From Prevotella sp. (lineage in GTDB: Bacteria; Bacteroidota; Bacteroidia; Bacteroidales; Bacteroidaceae), in the NCBI GenBank assembly GCA_016291595.1, contig JAEEXN010000001.1, forward strand, positions 1 to 64,000: DNA of 64,000 bases, written 5' to 3'. This document shows positions 20,982-32,476 of the stretch, piece by piece. How positions within the stretch are numbered: the stretch's first letter is position 1; every line of letters starts with the position of its first letter. The position numbers and the translations under genes were made by a program. The notes below the pieces were generated by a model that did no database searches, had not been told where the DNA came from, and was given only the letters and a program-made list of their open reading frames with translations.

Positions 20982-22163
20982 ATGTATAAGAATGTATATT
21001 TAAAGCGAGGCAAGGAAGAGAGCCTTAAGCGTTTTCACCCTTGGGTGTTTTCCGGTGCAATCCATTCAATAGATGACGGTATAGAAGAAGGCGATACTAT
21101 TCGCGTGATATGTGAAAATGGTGATTTCATTGCTGTCGGTCATTATCAGATCGGTTCTATAGCTGTTCGTGTACTTTCTTTTAAAGATATAATTATTAGT
21201 GATGATTATTGGAAAATGCGATTGTCTGCAGCTTTGCAAATGCGACAAAGGGTAGGTATTGCGGATAATCCTTATAACAATACGTATAGACTGGTTCATG
21301 GTGAGGGGGATTTTCTGCCAGGACTCGTTATAGATTGTTATGGTAAAACTGCCGTAATGCAAGCACATAGTATTGGAATGCATATGTGTCGTAAAGATAT
21401 AGCTCGTCAACTTGTTAAAGTAATGGGTTCGCGCATTGAGAATGTATATTATAAAAGTGAAACGACACTACCATTTAAAGCTGAACTGGGGCAGGAAAAC
21501 GGATTTATCTATGGAGGTAGCGATGATAATACTGCAGTTGAGAATGGCCTAAGATTCCATGTAGATTGGTTGAAAGGTCAGAAAACTGGTTTCTTTGTAG
21601 ATCAACGTGATAATAGAAGCCTCCTTGAGCACTATGCAAAAGAGCGAAACGTACTTAATATGTTCTGTTATACAGGAGGTTTTTCTTTCTATGCTATGCG
21701 GGGAGGGGCAAAGTTGGTACACTCAGTTGACAGTAGTGCGAAGGCAATAGAGTTAACCAATCGTAATGTAGAGCTAAATTTCCCAAATGATGAACGACAT
21801 CATGCTTATTGTGAAGACGCATTTAAATTCTTGGATGCAGCGGGAGATAATTATGACTTGATCATTCTTGACCCCCCTGCATTTGCTAAGCATCGTATGG
21901 CCTTGCATAATGCATTAAAAGGTTACACAAGATTGAACCTAAAGGCTTTCGAATGTATAAGAAAAGGTGGAATTCTCTTTACTTTTAGCTGTTCTCAAGT
22001 GGTGACAAAAGATCATTTTCGTAATGCCATATTCACAGCAGCTGCTCTAAGTGGTCGCCAGGTTCGAATTCTCCATCAATTGCATCAGCCTGCAGACCAT
22101 CCAGTCAACATCTACCATCCTGAAGGGGAATATTTGAAGGGACTTGTGCTCTATGTTGAATAG
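20982..22163 (+). CDS. Class I SAM-dependent rRNA methyltransferase (RlmI family)
   Basis: N-terminal PUA-type region, FVDQRDNRSLL, NMFCYTGGFSFYAMRGGA, IILDPPAFAKH, FSCSQVV. Confidence 0.9.
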   Translation: MYKNVYLKRGKEESLKRFHPWVFSGAIHSIDDGIEEGDTIRVICENGDFIAVGHYQIGSIAVRVLSFKDIIISDDYWKMRLSAALQMRQRVGIADNPYNNTYRLVHGEGDFLPGLVIDCYGKTAVMQAHSIGMHMCRKDIARQLVKVMGSRIENVYYKSETTLPFKAELGQENGFIYGGSDDNTAVENGLRFHVDWLKGQKTGFFVDQRDNRSLLEHYAKERNVLNMFCYTGGFSFYAMRGGAKLVHSVDSSAKAIELTNRNVELNFPNDERHHAYCEDAFKFLDAAGDNYDLIILDPPAFAKHRMALHNALKGYTRLNLKAFECIRKGGILFTFSCSQVVTKDHFRNAIFTAAALSGRQVRILHQLHQPADHPVNIYHPEGEYLKGLVLYVE

Positions 22164-23451
22164 TATTGCAGATTTCATTAATCGTCATCAGCTTCTTCTG
22201 AGCAACAAACTCTATCTAGTTGCCTTATCTGGGGGCGCAGATAGTGTGGCATTGCTTTTGGTGCTCAAAGAACTAGGTTATAACATTGAAGCTGTACATT
22301 GCAATTTCCTATTGCGTGGTGAAGAGTCCTATTATGATGAACATTTTTGTGAAAGCCTATGCCTTCGTGAAAAGGTCAAGTTTCACCATGTCCATTTCGA
22401 CACAAAAACATATGCAAAATTGCATAAGGTTAGTATAGAGATGGCAGCCCGGGAATTACGTTACAGATATTTTGAACAATTGCGAAAAGACATTGGTGCA
22501 GTTGGCATCTGTGTCGCCCACCATCTGGATGACCAAGTTGAGACCGTCTTAATGAATATAATTCGTGGTACTGGCTTGAAAGGATTGACAGGAATGTCAC
22601 CTCGTAACGGTTATGTTATTCGTCCTTTTTTGGAGACCTCAAAGTATGAAATTATGCATTGGTTGAGCCAACGCAAACAATCATATGTTACAGATAGTTC
22701 AAATCTTGTTGATAATGTTGTTCGTAATAAAATACGCTTAAACGTTATTCCTTTGTTAAAAGATATAAATCCGTGTGTAACAGATAATATATCAAAAATG
22801 GTAAGACGGATGGTTGAAGTTGAAAGAATAGTTTCTTCTGTTGTTGTTCCCTTTAAAGAAATCAATATTGATGAGTTGTTAAAAGAGCCTTCACCGTCGT
22901 ACACATTATATTTGTCATTAAAAGATTACGGGTTTAATTCCACCCAAATAGACCAAATAGCTTTTTCTTTAGATAAAGGGTTAACGGGAAAGATTTGGTA
23001 TACAGATACACACCAACTGCTTTTCAATCGCAGACGTGTAATAGTAGAACCTTTATCAAAAGACAGGAAACCAATCATATTACCCGAAACAGGCAATTAT
23101 GTTTTTAATTCAGATACCACATTTAAATTGGAATTAATAACAAATTTAAATAGTTATCAGATTGAAAGGTTAAAGAATATAGCAAATCTTGATGCAGACA
23201 AGGTTTCTTTTCCCTTAATTATAAGGCAAGTCCATGAAGGCGACCGCTTTAGTCCATTCGGGATGAAAGGTAGTAAGTTGTTAAGTGATTATATGACTGA
23301 TCTCAAAATGTCATTATTTGAAAAAAGACGCCAATTAGTAGTTGAAGATGCCAAAGGTACTATCATTTGGGTTGTTAATAAAAGACCATCTGAACTTTGC
23401 AAAATCTCAAATAGAACTAATAAAATATTGCGCATTGAAGTTATGAGTTAA
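22153..23451 (+). CDS. tilS: tRNA(Ile)-lysidine synthetase
   Basis: LVALSGGADSVALLLVLKELG P-loop, HHLDDQVETVLMNIIRGTGLKGLTGM; overlaps the 3' end of the upstream gene. Confidence 0.92.
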   Translation: MLNSIADFINRHQLLLSNKLYLVALSGGADSVALLLVLKELGYNIEAVHCNFLLRGEESYYDEHFCESLCLREKVKFHHVHFDTKTYAKLHKVSIEMAARELRYRYFEQLRKDIGAVGICVAHHLDDQVETVLMNIIRGTGLKGLTGMSPRNGYVIRPFLETSKYEIMHWLSQRKQSYVTDSSNLVDNVVRNKIRLNVIPLLKDINPCVTDNISKMVRRMVEVERIVSSVVVPFKEINIDELLKEPSPSYTLYLSLKDYGFNSTQIDQIAFSLDKGLTGKIWYTDTHQLLFNRRRVIVEPLSKDRKPIILPETGNYVFNSDTTFKLELITNLNSYQIERLKNIANLDADKVSFPLIIRQVHEGDRFSPFGMKGSKLLSDYMTDLKMSLFEKRRQLVVEDAKGTIIWVVNKRPSELCKISNRTNKILRIEVMS

Positions 23452-23618
23452 ATATGTTTTTGGATTTTGTTTTCTATTGTAATGAGACCAATTTGTAATA
23501 TACATGATTTACAAATAAAAAAGAAGTCTTAGAATAATATTTTGAAAAATACTTTTTTCTTTGAGAATTATTTGTTATCTTTGCACAATCTAATTGAAAA
23601 GGAATAATACAAGATTAA

Positions 23619-25166
<1,548 letters not shown>

Positions 25167-25187
25167 CAGTAATAATGGACAATTTAT

Positions 25188-25433
25188 ATGCTGAAGTTGA
25201 AAATCGTATCACCAGAAAAGGTTGAGTTCAACGGTGAGGTACAAAGTGTTTTTGTGCCTGGAACGAGCGGTAACTTTGAGATACTTGTCGACCATGCACC
25301 AATTATCTCCTCGTTGGAGAAAGGTGTTTTAGACTATGTGAAGGCTGATGGAGAAAAAGTGAGCCTTGACATCTCTGGTGGATTCGTAGAAGTGCAGAAA
25401 AACAATGTAAGTGTCTGCGTGGAACTAGAATAA
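25188..25433 (+). CDS. atpC: F1Fo ATP synthase subunit epsilon
   Basis: 81 aa; LKIVSPEKVEFNGEVQSVFVPGTSGNFEILVDHAPIISSL; position after atpD. Confidence 0.92.
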   Translation: MLKLKIVSPEKVEFNGEVQSVFVPGTSGNFEILVDHAPIISSLEKGVLDYVKADGEKVSLDISGGFVEVQKNNVSVCVELE

Positions 25434-25456
25434 TTTGCGCAAATAACGAATAAGTG

Positions 25457-25855
25457 ATGGAAGTCAAGAATATCGACATATTAAGCCGGAAGTACAGACG
25501 TCAGCAACTGCTGTTGAGTGTTGTTCTGTATTCTTTGGGTTTAATTATTGATCGTGTCTGGTTTCTCGACAGGTTGATATACCCTCTGGTTGTCAGTGTA
25601 GTTTTCACTCTCGTGGTGAGCTATGTTAGCGGTTTTGTTTGGCTTCGCGTCGCAAAGCAAGCGCCAGACAGCTTGCCAACATTCTATACTGCCTCATCAG
25701 GCTTCCGTCTTTTGCTTGGGTTGGCTGTGATGTTTGTATATTATCTGGTAGCCGGCCGTCCTGCAATGCTGGTGTTCGTTCTCGTGTTTATGGCGTTCTA
25801 CATAGTTTCATTAGTCCATCATTCTGTATTTTTTGCACGGGTGATGAATAAGTAA
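25457..25855 (+). CDS. Small membrane protein in ATP synthase operon (AtpI-like position)
   Basis: About 133 aa, four predicted TM segments, between atpC and atpB. Confidence 0.65.
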   Translation: MEVKNIDILSRKYRRQQLLLSVVLYSLGLIIDRVWFLDRLIYPLVVSVVFTLVVSYVSGFVWLRVAKQAPDSLPTFYTASSGFRLLLGLAVMFVYYLVAGRPAMLVFVLVFMAFYIVSLVHHSVFFARVMNK

Positions 25856-25879
25856 ACCACCTTATTTTATATAATAATA

Positions 25880-26932
25880 ATGAAAAAGTTTAAGAAGATA
25901 ATTCTCTTGATGATGGTGGCGATGCTGCCTTTGGCTGTTTTTGCCGAAGAGGCTTCGGGAGAGGGTGAAGAACTGAATATACCTGAAATAGTCCTGGAGC
26001 ATCTTTCTGATGCATATGAATGGCATATAGCCAGCTATAAGGGCAAACATCTGAGCATTCCATTGCCTATCATCATTCGCAGTACAAATACCGGTCAATG
26101 GCATTTATGTACTGCTCATAGTCTGCCCGAAGGTTTCTTCTTCAACAAGGATGCCCATGGTAAGATTTATGAGCAGATGCCAGATGGTAGTGTGAAGCGG
26201 CCTGTTGACTTGAGCATCACAAAGGCTGTTATGCAAATATGGATAGTTGTATTGGTGATGATCTTGGTATTTTTGTCTTGTGCCCGTTGGTATAAAAAAC
26301 ACGATGAGAAGAGTGAGGCGCCCAAGGGCTTTGTGGGAATGATGGAAATGTTTGTCATGATGATACACGACGATCTGATTAAATCGTCGATAGGGGAGAA
26401 ACATTATAAGCCATATGCCCCTTATCTGCTGACAGTGTTCTTCTTTATTTTCACTACGAACTTGATAGGGTTGATTCCAATCTTTCCTGGCGGTGCTAAT
26501 GTGACGGGAAATATTAACATTACCTTCTTTTTGGCACTCTGCACGATGTTAGCCATTAATGTTTTCGCAAATAAAGAGTATTGGAAGGAAATATTCTGGC
26601 CCGATGTGCCATTGTTCCTCAAGGCCTATCCAGCACCAGTTATGCCTATCATCGAGTTGTTCGGCGTGTTCACCAAGCCTTTTGCTTTGATGATTCGTCT
26701 CTTTGCTAACATGATGGCAGGTCATGCAGTGATATTGAGTTTCACCTGTGTGATTTTCCTTGGTTGGTCGATGGGCGTTGGTTTTGGTCTTGGACTGAAC
26801 ACTTTTAGCATAATCATGTTGCTGTTCATGAACTTGCTGGAAGTTCTGGTGGCGTTTGTCCAAGCATATGTTTTCACTATGCTCAGTGCGGTGTTTATTG
26901 GACTGGCTCATAAAGAGCATGGAGAAGAATAA
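25880..26932 (+). CDS. atpB: F1Fo ATP synthase subunit a
   Basis: LIGLIPIFPGGANVTGNI, LFGVFTKPFALMIRLFANMMAGHAVILSF; N-terminal signal-like extension. Confidence 0.94.
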   Translation: MKKFKKIILLMMVAMLPLAVFAEEASGEGEELNIPEIVLEHLSDAYEWHIASYKGKHLSIPLPIIIRSTNTGQWHLCTAHSLPEGFFFNKDAHGKIYEQMPDGSVKRPVDLSITKAVMQIWIVVLVMILVFLSCARWYKKHDEKSEAPKGFVGMMEMFVMMIHDDLIKSSIGEKHYKPYAPYLLTVFFFIFTTNLIGLIPIFPGGANVTGNINITFFLALCTMLAINVFANKEYWKEIFWPDVPLFLKAYPAPVMPIIELFGVFTKPFALMIRLFANMMAGHAVILSFTCVIFLGWSMGVGFGLGLNTFSIIMLLFMNLLEVLVAFVQAYVFTMLSAVFIGLAHKEHGEE

Positions 26933-26988
26933 TAGAATAATAAAGAAAATCAATAACATTAATTAATAATTTAAAATTTTAAAAAACT

Positions 26989-27228
26989 ATGATTACATCT
27001 TTGTTTTTAGCCGCTGAAGGTCTGGCACAGCTGGGCTGCGGTATTGGAGCTGGTATTGCAACGATTGGTGCGGGTTTGGGTATAGGTAAGATTGGTGGCA
27101 GTGCCATGGACGCAATTGCCCGTCAGCCTGAGGCAACAGGTAAGATTCAGACAAACATGATTCTGACTTCAGCTTTCGTTGAGGGTTGTGCTCTTTTTGC
27201 TATCGCAGCTTGTGCATTCCTTATCTAA
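26989..27228 (+). CDS. atpE: F1Fo ATP synthase subunit c
   Basis: 79 aa, two helices, ARQPEATGKIQTNMILTSAFVEGCALFAI. Confidence 0.95.
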   Translation: MITSLFLAAEGLAQLGCGIGAGIATIGAGLGIGKIGGSAMDAIARQPEATGKIQTNMILTSAFVEGCALFAIAACAFLI

Positions 27229-27253
27229 ATCAAGAATCAGTTCATTATAGCTA

Positions 27254-27769
27254 ATGGATTTCAGTAAATTGCCATCGATCCTCACGCCCGACCTCGGACT
27301 GCTGTTCTGGATGCTTCTGGCGTTTCTGGTGGTCTTCTTTGTGCTTGCCCGTTATGGATTTCCGGCTATTGTCAACATGGTTGATAAGCGGAATCAATAT
27401 ATCAATGAGAGTTTACGCAAGGCACATGAAGCATCAGAACGTTTAGAAAACATCAAGCAGGAGAGTGAAGCTATGCTACAGGAAGCCCGTGTACAACAGG
27501 CTCAGATCCTAAAAGAAGCAGCCGATACGCGTGAAGCCATCGTTCAGAAAGCACAGGAGAAGGCAAAGGCAGAAGGTGCCCGCTTGCTTGCCGAGGCAAA
27601 AGCCGAAATTGAGGGCGAGAAGCAACAAGCCATTCGTGATATTCGTTCTCAAGTGGCCGAGCTATCCGTTGTTGTCGCCGAGAAGGTGCTCAAAGAGAAG
27701 CTTTCTACTGATGCTGAGCAGATGAAGATGATTGACAGATTGCTGGATGATGTGACTGCTGCTAAGTAA
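27254..27769 (+). CDS. atpF: F1Fo ATP synthase subunit b
   Basis: N-terminal TM then long charged helix; operon position. Confidence 0.92.
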   Translation: MDFSKLPSILTPDLGLLFWMLLAFLVVFFVLARYGFPAIVNMVDKRNQYINESLRKAHEASERLENIKQESEAMLQEARVQQAQILKEAADTREAIVQKAQEKAKAEGARLLAEAKAEIEGEKQQAIRDIRSQVAELSVVVAEKVLKEKLSTDAEQMKMIDRLLDDVTAAK

Positions 27770-27780
27770 TTAATAAGGTT

Positions 27781-28317
27781 ATGGATATAGGAGTAATATC
27801 GGTACGTTATGCCCGTGCGCTACTCAAAAGTGCCACTGAGCAAAAACTCGATGCTGCTGTCTATCAAGATATGCAGACATTGGCAGAAAGCTACGTCCGT
27901 GTGCCTCAACTGAGGTCTACGATAGACAATCCTATGCTCGCCAAAGAAACGAAAAGGGAGTTACTGCTGACGGCTTGCGGCGACAAACGTACGACATTGA
28001 CAACCCGTTTCGTTGATATGGTCTTAAAAGAAGACCGGGAGAGCATTATGCAATTCATGGCCAATTCGTATATCACACTATACAGGCAACATAAGAACGT
28101 TATCCGCGGGCGACTCATCACTGCCACAGCCGTGACGCCTGCCACCGAGCAGAAAATGCGGCAGATGGTAGAGAGCAGAACTAATGGAACAGTGGAATTT
28201 GCTACTGAGGTTAATCCCGATATAATAGGTGGGTTTATCCTTGAGTACGACACGTATCGTTTGGATGCTAGCGTGAAGGCTAAGCTCAACTCGATACTCA
28301 CTGCGTTGAAGAAATAA
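27781..28317 (+). CDS. atpH: F1Fo ATP synthase subunit delta
   Basis: ISVRYARALLKSATEQ..NPDIIGGFILEYDTYRLDASVKAKL. Confidence 0.92.
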   Translation: MDIGVISVRYARALLKSATEQKLDAAVYQDMQTLAESYVRVPQLRSTIDNPMLAKETKRELLLTACGDKRTTLTTRFVDMVLKEDRESIMQFMANSYITLYRQHKNVIRGRLITATAVTPATEQKMRQMVESRTNGTVEFATEVNPDIIGGFILEYDTYRLDASVKAKLNSILTALKK

Positions 28318-28354
28318 TTATGCAATAATGCATTAAGAATTAAGAATATCATAT

Positions 28355-29941
28355 ATGTCAGATAAAGTAAAACCAAGCGAAGTATCAGAAGTGCTTCTCC
28401 AGCAATTGAGAGACATCAGCAGCGGCGAGAGCTTTGACGAGGTGGGTACAGTGTTGCAAGTTAGCGACGGTGTCGCTCGAATCTATGGATTGCGCCATGC
28501 CGAGGCCAACGAATTGCTTGAGTTTGAGAATGGTACGATGGCTATCGTGATGAACCTAGAGGAAGACAACGTGGGTTGTGTGCTTCTTGGAACCACATCA
28601 GGCATTAAGGAAGGTATGGTAGTGAAGCGTACTAAGCGCATCGCCTCAATACTTGTGAACGACAATATGCTTGGTCGTGTCATCAATCCGCTGGGACAGG
28701 CTATTGATGGCAAGGGTGAAATAGACCTTACCGGTGCTTTCGAGATGCCGCTTGACCGTAAGGCTCCTGGTGTGATTTATCGTCAGCCAGTTAAAGAACC
28801 TCTACAAACAGGCCTGAAAGCTGTCGACTCAATGATACCTATTGGCCGTGGTCAGCGTGAGCTTATTATTGGCGACCGTCAGACAGGCAAGACTGCCATT
28901 GCCGTTGATACTATTATCAACCAAAAGAGTTTTTATGAGGCAGGAAAGCCCGTTTATTGTATCTATGTGGCTATAGGACAGAAAGCATCTACCGTAGCCT
29001 CTCTTGTTCAGACTCTTAAAGAGCACGGAGCTATGCCTTATACCATAATTGTCAGTGCTACAGCTGCAGATCCTGCTGCTATGCAGTATTATGCCCCATT
29101 TGCCGGTGCTGCTATTGGTGAGTATTTCCGTGACAGAGGTTATCCGGCGCTCGTCGTCTATGATGATCTTTCGAAGCAGGCAGTTGCTTATCGTGAGGTG
29201 TCGCTAATCTTGCGCCGCCCCTCTGGACGTGAAGCATATCCTGGTGATGTGTTCTATCTCCACTCTCGTTTGTTGGAACGTGCTGCCAAGATAAATGAAC
29301 AACAGGAGGTTGCTGAACAAATGAACGATCTACCAGAATGCATGAAGGGACATGTGCGCGGAGGCGGCTCGCTTACCGCATTGCCTATCATTGAGACACA
29401 GGCTGGTGACGTTTCTGCCTATATACCTACGAATGTGATTTCAATTACCGACGGTCAGATTTTCCTCGAGAGTGATCTTTTCAACCAGGGCTTCCGCCCT
29501 GCCATCAACGTTGGTATTTCCGTTTCACGTGTGGGTGGCTCGGCACAAATCAAGTCAATGAAAAAGGTTGCTGGTACATTGAAAATTGACCAGGCTCAGT
29601 ACCGTGAGCTCGAGGCCTTCTCAAAGTTCTCTAGCGACATGGATGCTGTGACGGCAATGACGCTCGATCGTGGTAGAAAGAATAATCAGTTGCTAATTCA
29701 GCCGCAATACAGCCCAATGCCTGTAGGCGAACAAGTGGCCATTCTCTACTGTGGAGTGCATGGCTTGATGCGTGAAGTTCCTATTGAGAAAGTTCGTGAA
29801 TGTCAGATGTCTTTCCTTGACAAACTGCGTTCGAAACATCAGGAAGTGATCGATATGCTTGCCAGTGGAAAGATTGATGATCAGGTAACTGACACCATTG
29901 AACAGGTAATGGCAGATATAGCCGGACAATATAAAGTATAA
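28355..29941 (+). CDS. atpA: F1Fo ATP synthase subunit alpha
   Basis: [43 protein letters not shown]. Confidence 0.96.
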   Translation: MSDKVKPSEVSEVLLQQLRDISSGESFDEVGTVLQVSDGVARIYGLRHAEANELLEFENGTMAIVMNLEEDNVGCVLLGTTSGIKEGMVVKRTKRIASILVNDNMLGRVINPLGQAIDGKGEIDLTGAFEMPLDRKAPGVIYRQPVKEPLQTGLKAVDSMIPIGRGQRELIIGDRQTGKTAIAVDTIINQKSFYEAGKPVYCIYVAIGQKASTVASLVQTLKEHGAMPYTIIVSATAADPAAMQYYAPFAGAAIGEYFRDRGYPALVVYDDLSKQAVAYREVSLILRRPSGREAYPGDVFYLHSRLLERAAKINEQQEVAEQMNDLPECMKGHVRGGGSLTALPIIETQAGDVSAYIPTNVISITDGQIFLESDLFNQGFRPAINVGISVSRVGGSAQIKSMKKVAGTLKIDQAQYRELEAFSKFSSDMDAVTAMTLDRGRKNNQLLIQPQYSPMPVGEQVAILYCGVHGLMREVPIEKVRECQMSFLDKLRSKHQEVIDMLASGKIDDQVTDTIEQVMADIAGQYKV

Positions 29942-29947
29942 TAGCCT

Positions 29948-30913
29948 ATGCCGTCACTGAAAGAAATCAAAGGCCGTATTGCCAGTGTCAAAAGCACCCG
30001 TAAGATTACTAGTGCCATGAAGATGGTTGCTTCATCTAAGCTGCACCATGCCCAAGTGATGATTGAGAATATGCTTCCTTACGAAACCATGCTTGAGCAC
30101 ATCCTCAAGTCGTTTCTTGCTGCAGAGGCAGAGGCTCAAACCATCTATGATCAGGAGCGGCCTGTAAAGCGAGTAGCGTTAGTGGTCTTTGCTTCTAACA
30201 GCTCACTCTGCGGAGGTTTCAATGCCAACGTATTGAGGATGATGCAACAGGCAATCGCTGAATACCAACACCTGGGAAAGGATAACATCGAAATATATCC
30301 TATAGGTCGTAAGGTGTCTGAGAAAGTGACGAAACTTGGATTGTACTCAGCTGGTGATTTCACAGCACTAGCTGACAAGCCCAATGTCCAAGGATGTATT
30401 GACATCGCTATGGATCTCGGTATGAGATTTCAAAAAGGCGAGATAGATCGTGTGGAGCTTATTTATCACCACTTCAAGAGTGCCGGCTCCCAGATCTTAA
30501 CACGTAAGACATTCCTTCCTATTGATATCTCCGAGGAGCTTAATGAGGATAAGGAACGCGATCTAACGTCAAATATCGCCACAGCCAAGGCACAGGAATA
30601 CCTCCGTAAACATGGCCGTCAGAATCATAGTGAGGTTGAGGAGGTGAAACCCCTTAATGATAATTTTATCGTCGAGCCTGACATGAACACGGTACTCTCA
30701 AGGCTTATACCAAAGCTTGCCCACTTAATGATTTATACGGCACTCCTCGACAGTAATGCTTCTGAGCATGCGGCTCGAATGGTAGCCATGCAGACTGCTA
30801 CAGATAATGCCGACGAGCTTTTACGCGAGCTCAACTTGCAGTACAACAAGAGTCGACAGCAAGCTATTACCAGCGAGTTGCTTGATATTGTCGGCGGCTC
30901 TGTTAATAATTAG
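29948..30913 (+). CDS. atpG: F1Fo ATP synthase subunit gamma
   Basis: KEIKGRIASVKSTRKITSAMKMVASSKL; ARMVAMQTATDNADELLRELNLQYNKSRQQAITSELLDIVGG. Confidence 0.95.
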   Translation: MPSLKEIKGRIASVKSTRKITSAMKMVASSKLHHAQVMIENMLPYETMLEHILKSFLAAEAEAQTIYDQERPVKRVALVVFASNSSLCGGFNANVLRMMQQAIAEYQHLGKDNIEIYPIGRKVSEKVTKLGLYSAGDFTALADKPNVQGCIDIAMDLGMRFQKGEIDRVELIYHHFKSAGSQILTRKTFLPIDISEELNEDKERDLTSNIATAKAQEYLRKHGRQNHSEVEEVKPLNDNFIVEPDMNTVLSRLIPKLAHLMIYTALLDSNASEHAARMVAMQTATDNADELLRELNLQYNKSRQQAITSELLDIVGGSVNN

Positions 30914-30936
30914 GTAATCAACCATCAAATGTTTCG

Positions 30937-30971
30937 AAAGGAAGGTGTCATACAAGATACCTTCCTTTTTT
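30937..30971 (+). terminator. Intrinsic terminator after atpG
   Basis: AAAGGAAGGT..ACCTTCCTTT stem followed by a T-run. Confidence 0.85.
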
Positions 30972-31020
30972 GTATAGTATAGGCAATTATATTGAGGTAA
31001 AGAAAGTTTTATATATAGAA

Positions 31021-31146
31021 AATGGGAGTGTACTTTAGAATAATGGAAGCGCACTCTAGAAAAATGGAAGCGCACTCCAGAAAAATGGAAACTCACTCCA
31101 GCTTATTTGAAGAGTGTCTTCAATTATTGGAAGTGTCTATATACGC
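31021..31146 (+). repeat. Array B: six 21-bp tandem repeat units
   Basis: AATGGGAGTGTACTTTAGAAT / AATGGAAGCGCACTCTAGAAA / AATGGAAGCGCACTCCAGAAA / AATGGAAACTCACTCCAGCTT / ATTTGAAGAGTGTCTTCAATT / ATTGGAAGTGTCTATATACGC, exact 21-bp period. Confidence 0.9.
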
Positions 31147-31406
31147 AAACAATCGCATTTTTTATTTTGAAATAACGCCTTATGTTATTGACTAGAGTAT
31201 TTGTGGAATTAAACTGTCACTTTTGTTTCTGGTTGTTCTCTATATGCAAGAATTCACACTTAGTATCTATAGAAGATTTGATTATAAAGTAATATTTTTC
31301 AATGATAATGGCCATAGTTTGCAATTTTATTAGTAACTTTGCAGGCATTAAAGGCGGGAGCCCGAGAAAAGCTAGTTAAAGCACACAATTATTTATTTAA
31401 TCATAT

Positions 31407-31757
31407 ATGAATTTTACTTTGTTTATTACTGTCATTTTGACAGCTATTACACTTGTGGTGGCAGCTTACATTATTGCAAAGCTGATAGGACCGCGCTCAT
31501 ATAACAAGGTAAAAGGTGAACCATATGAATGTGGTATTCCAACACATGGTTCTTCCTGGTTGCCTGTTAGTGTAGGTTTCTATCTTTTTGCCATCTTGTT
31601 TCTCATGTTTGATGTAGAGACTGTGTTTCTCTATCCATGGGCTGTGGTAGTTAAGGAATTTGGTGCTGCAGCATTGCTGAGCATTGGTTTCTTCTTAGTA
31701 GTATTGGTTTTAGGCCTTGCATATGCGTGGCGGAAAGGAGCACTCGAATGGAAATAA
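31407..31757 (+). CDS. nuoA: NADH-quinone oxidoreductase subunit A
   Basis: KGEPYECGIPTHGSSWLPVSVGFYLFAILFLMFDVETVFLYPWAV. Confidence 0.94.
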   Translation: MNFTLFITVILTAITLVVAAYIIAKLIGPRSYNKVKGEPYECGIPTHGSSWLPVSVGFYLFAILFLMFDVETVFLYPWAVVVKEFGAAALLSIGFFLVVLVLGLAYAWRKGALEWK

Positions 31758-32476
31758 AGCCTAAAATCAAGAGTATTCCATACGAGGAATGGAATGATAA
31801 CTCCTCGCTGGAAAAACTAATTGATGAGCTCCATGAAGGTGGCGTTAATGTGGTTACAGGTTCCTTGGACAAGTTAATAAACTGGGGGCGCGCTAATTCT
31901 CTTTGGTCATTAACATTTGCTACTTCTTGCTGTGGTATTGAGTTTATGGCCTGTGGTTGTTCTCGCTACGATTTTGCCCGCTTTGGCTTTGAGGTAACCC
32001 GTAACTCTCCCCGTCAGGCAGATCTTATTATGTGTGCAGGAACGATTACCCATAAGATGGCACCTGCATTAAAACGCCTTTATGATGAAATGGCGGAGCC
32101 GAAGTACGTAATCGCCGTAGGAGGTTGCGCTATTAGTGGCGGGCCGTTTAAGTCGAGCTATCATGTAGTTAAGGGTATAGAGGAAATTGTTCCTGTCGAT
32201 GTCTTTATACCTGGTTGCCCTCCGCGTCCCGAGGCCATTATGTACGGCATGATGCAGTTGCAGCGCAAAGTTAAAGTTGAGAAGTTCTTTGGTGGCGCTA
32301 ACCACAAGCAGAACCGCGATGAGCGCGAACTGGGTGTTTCTAATGAGGAACTTACTGCTCGTCGTCTTGGTGACCGCCGTCGCGAGCCTATTGTGGTAAC
32401 CCATGTTCCTGAGGAGTTTTTTGAAGAGTTGAATAATGCTAAGAACGAATTATTGAAAGAGGAGGCAACGAAATGA
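31748..32476 (+). CDS. nuoB: NADH-quinone oxidoreductase subunit B
   Basis: TFATSCCGIEFMACG, VAVGGCAISGG, VFIPGCPPRPEAI. Confidence 0.95.
   Translation: MEIKPKIKSIPYEEWNDNSSLEKLIDELHEGGVNVVTGSLDKLINWGRANSLWSLTFATSCCGIEFMACGCSRYDFARFGFEVTRNSPRQADLIMCAGTITHKMAPALKRLYDEMAEPKYVIAVGGCAISGGPFKSSYHVVKGIEEIVPVDVFIPGCPPRPEAIMYGMMQLQRKVKVEKFFGGANHKQNRDERELGVSNEELTARRLGDRRREPIVVTHVPEEFFEELNNAKNELLKEEATK

Noticed and set aside
23576-23583. TATCTTTG promoter element before atpD
   Set aside because: Convincing -7 but no TTG/TTTG at 19-21 bp upstream; not listed as a firm promoter.
30821-31096. 91-aa ORF with SFHFSGVRFHFSRVRFHYSKVHSHF heptads
   Set aside because: Produced by the 21-bp tandem repeat of array B read on the reverse strand and overlapping the end of atpG; 21 = 3 x 7 keeps the frame open.
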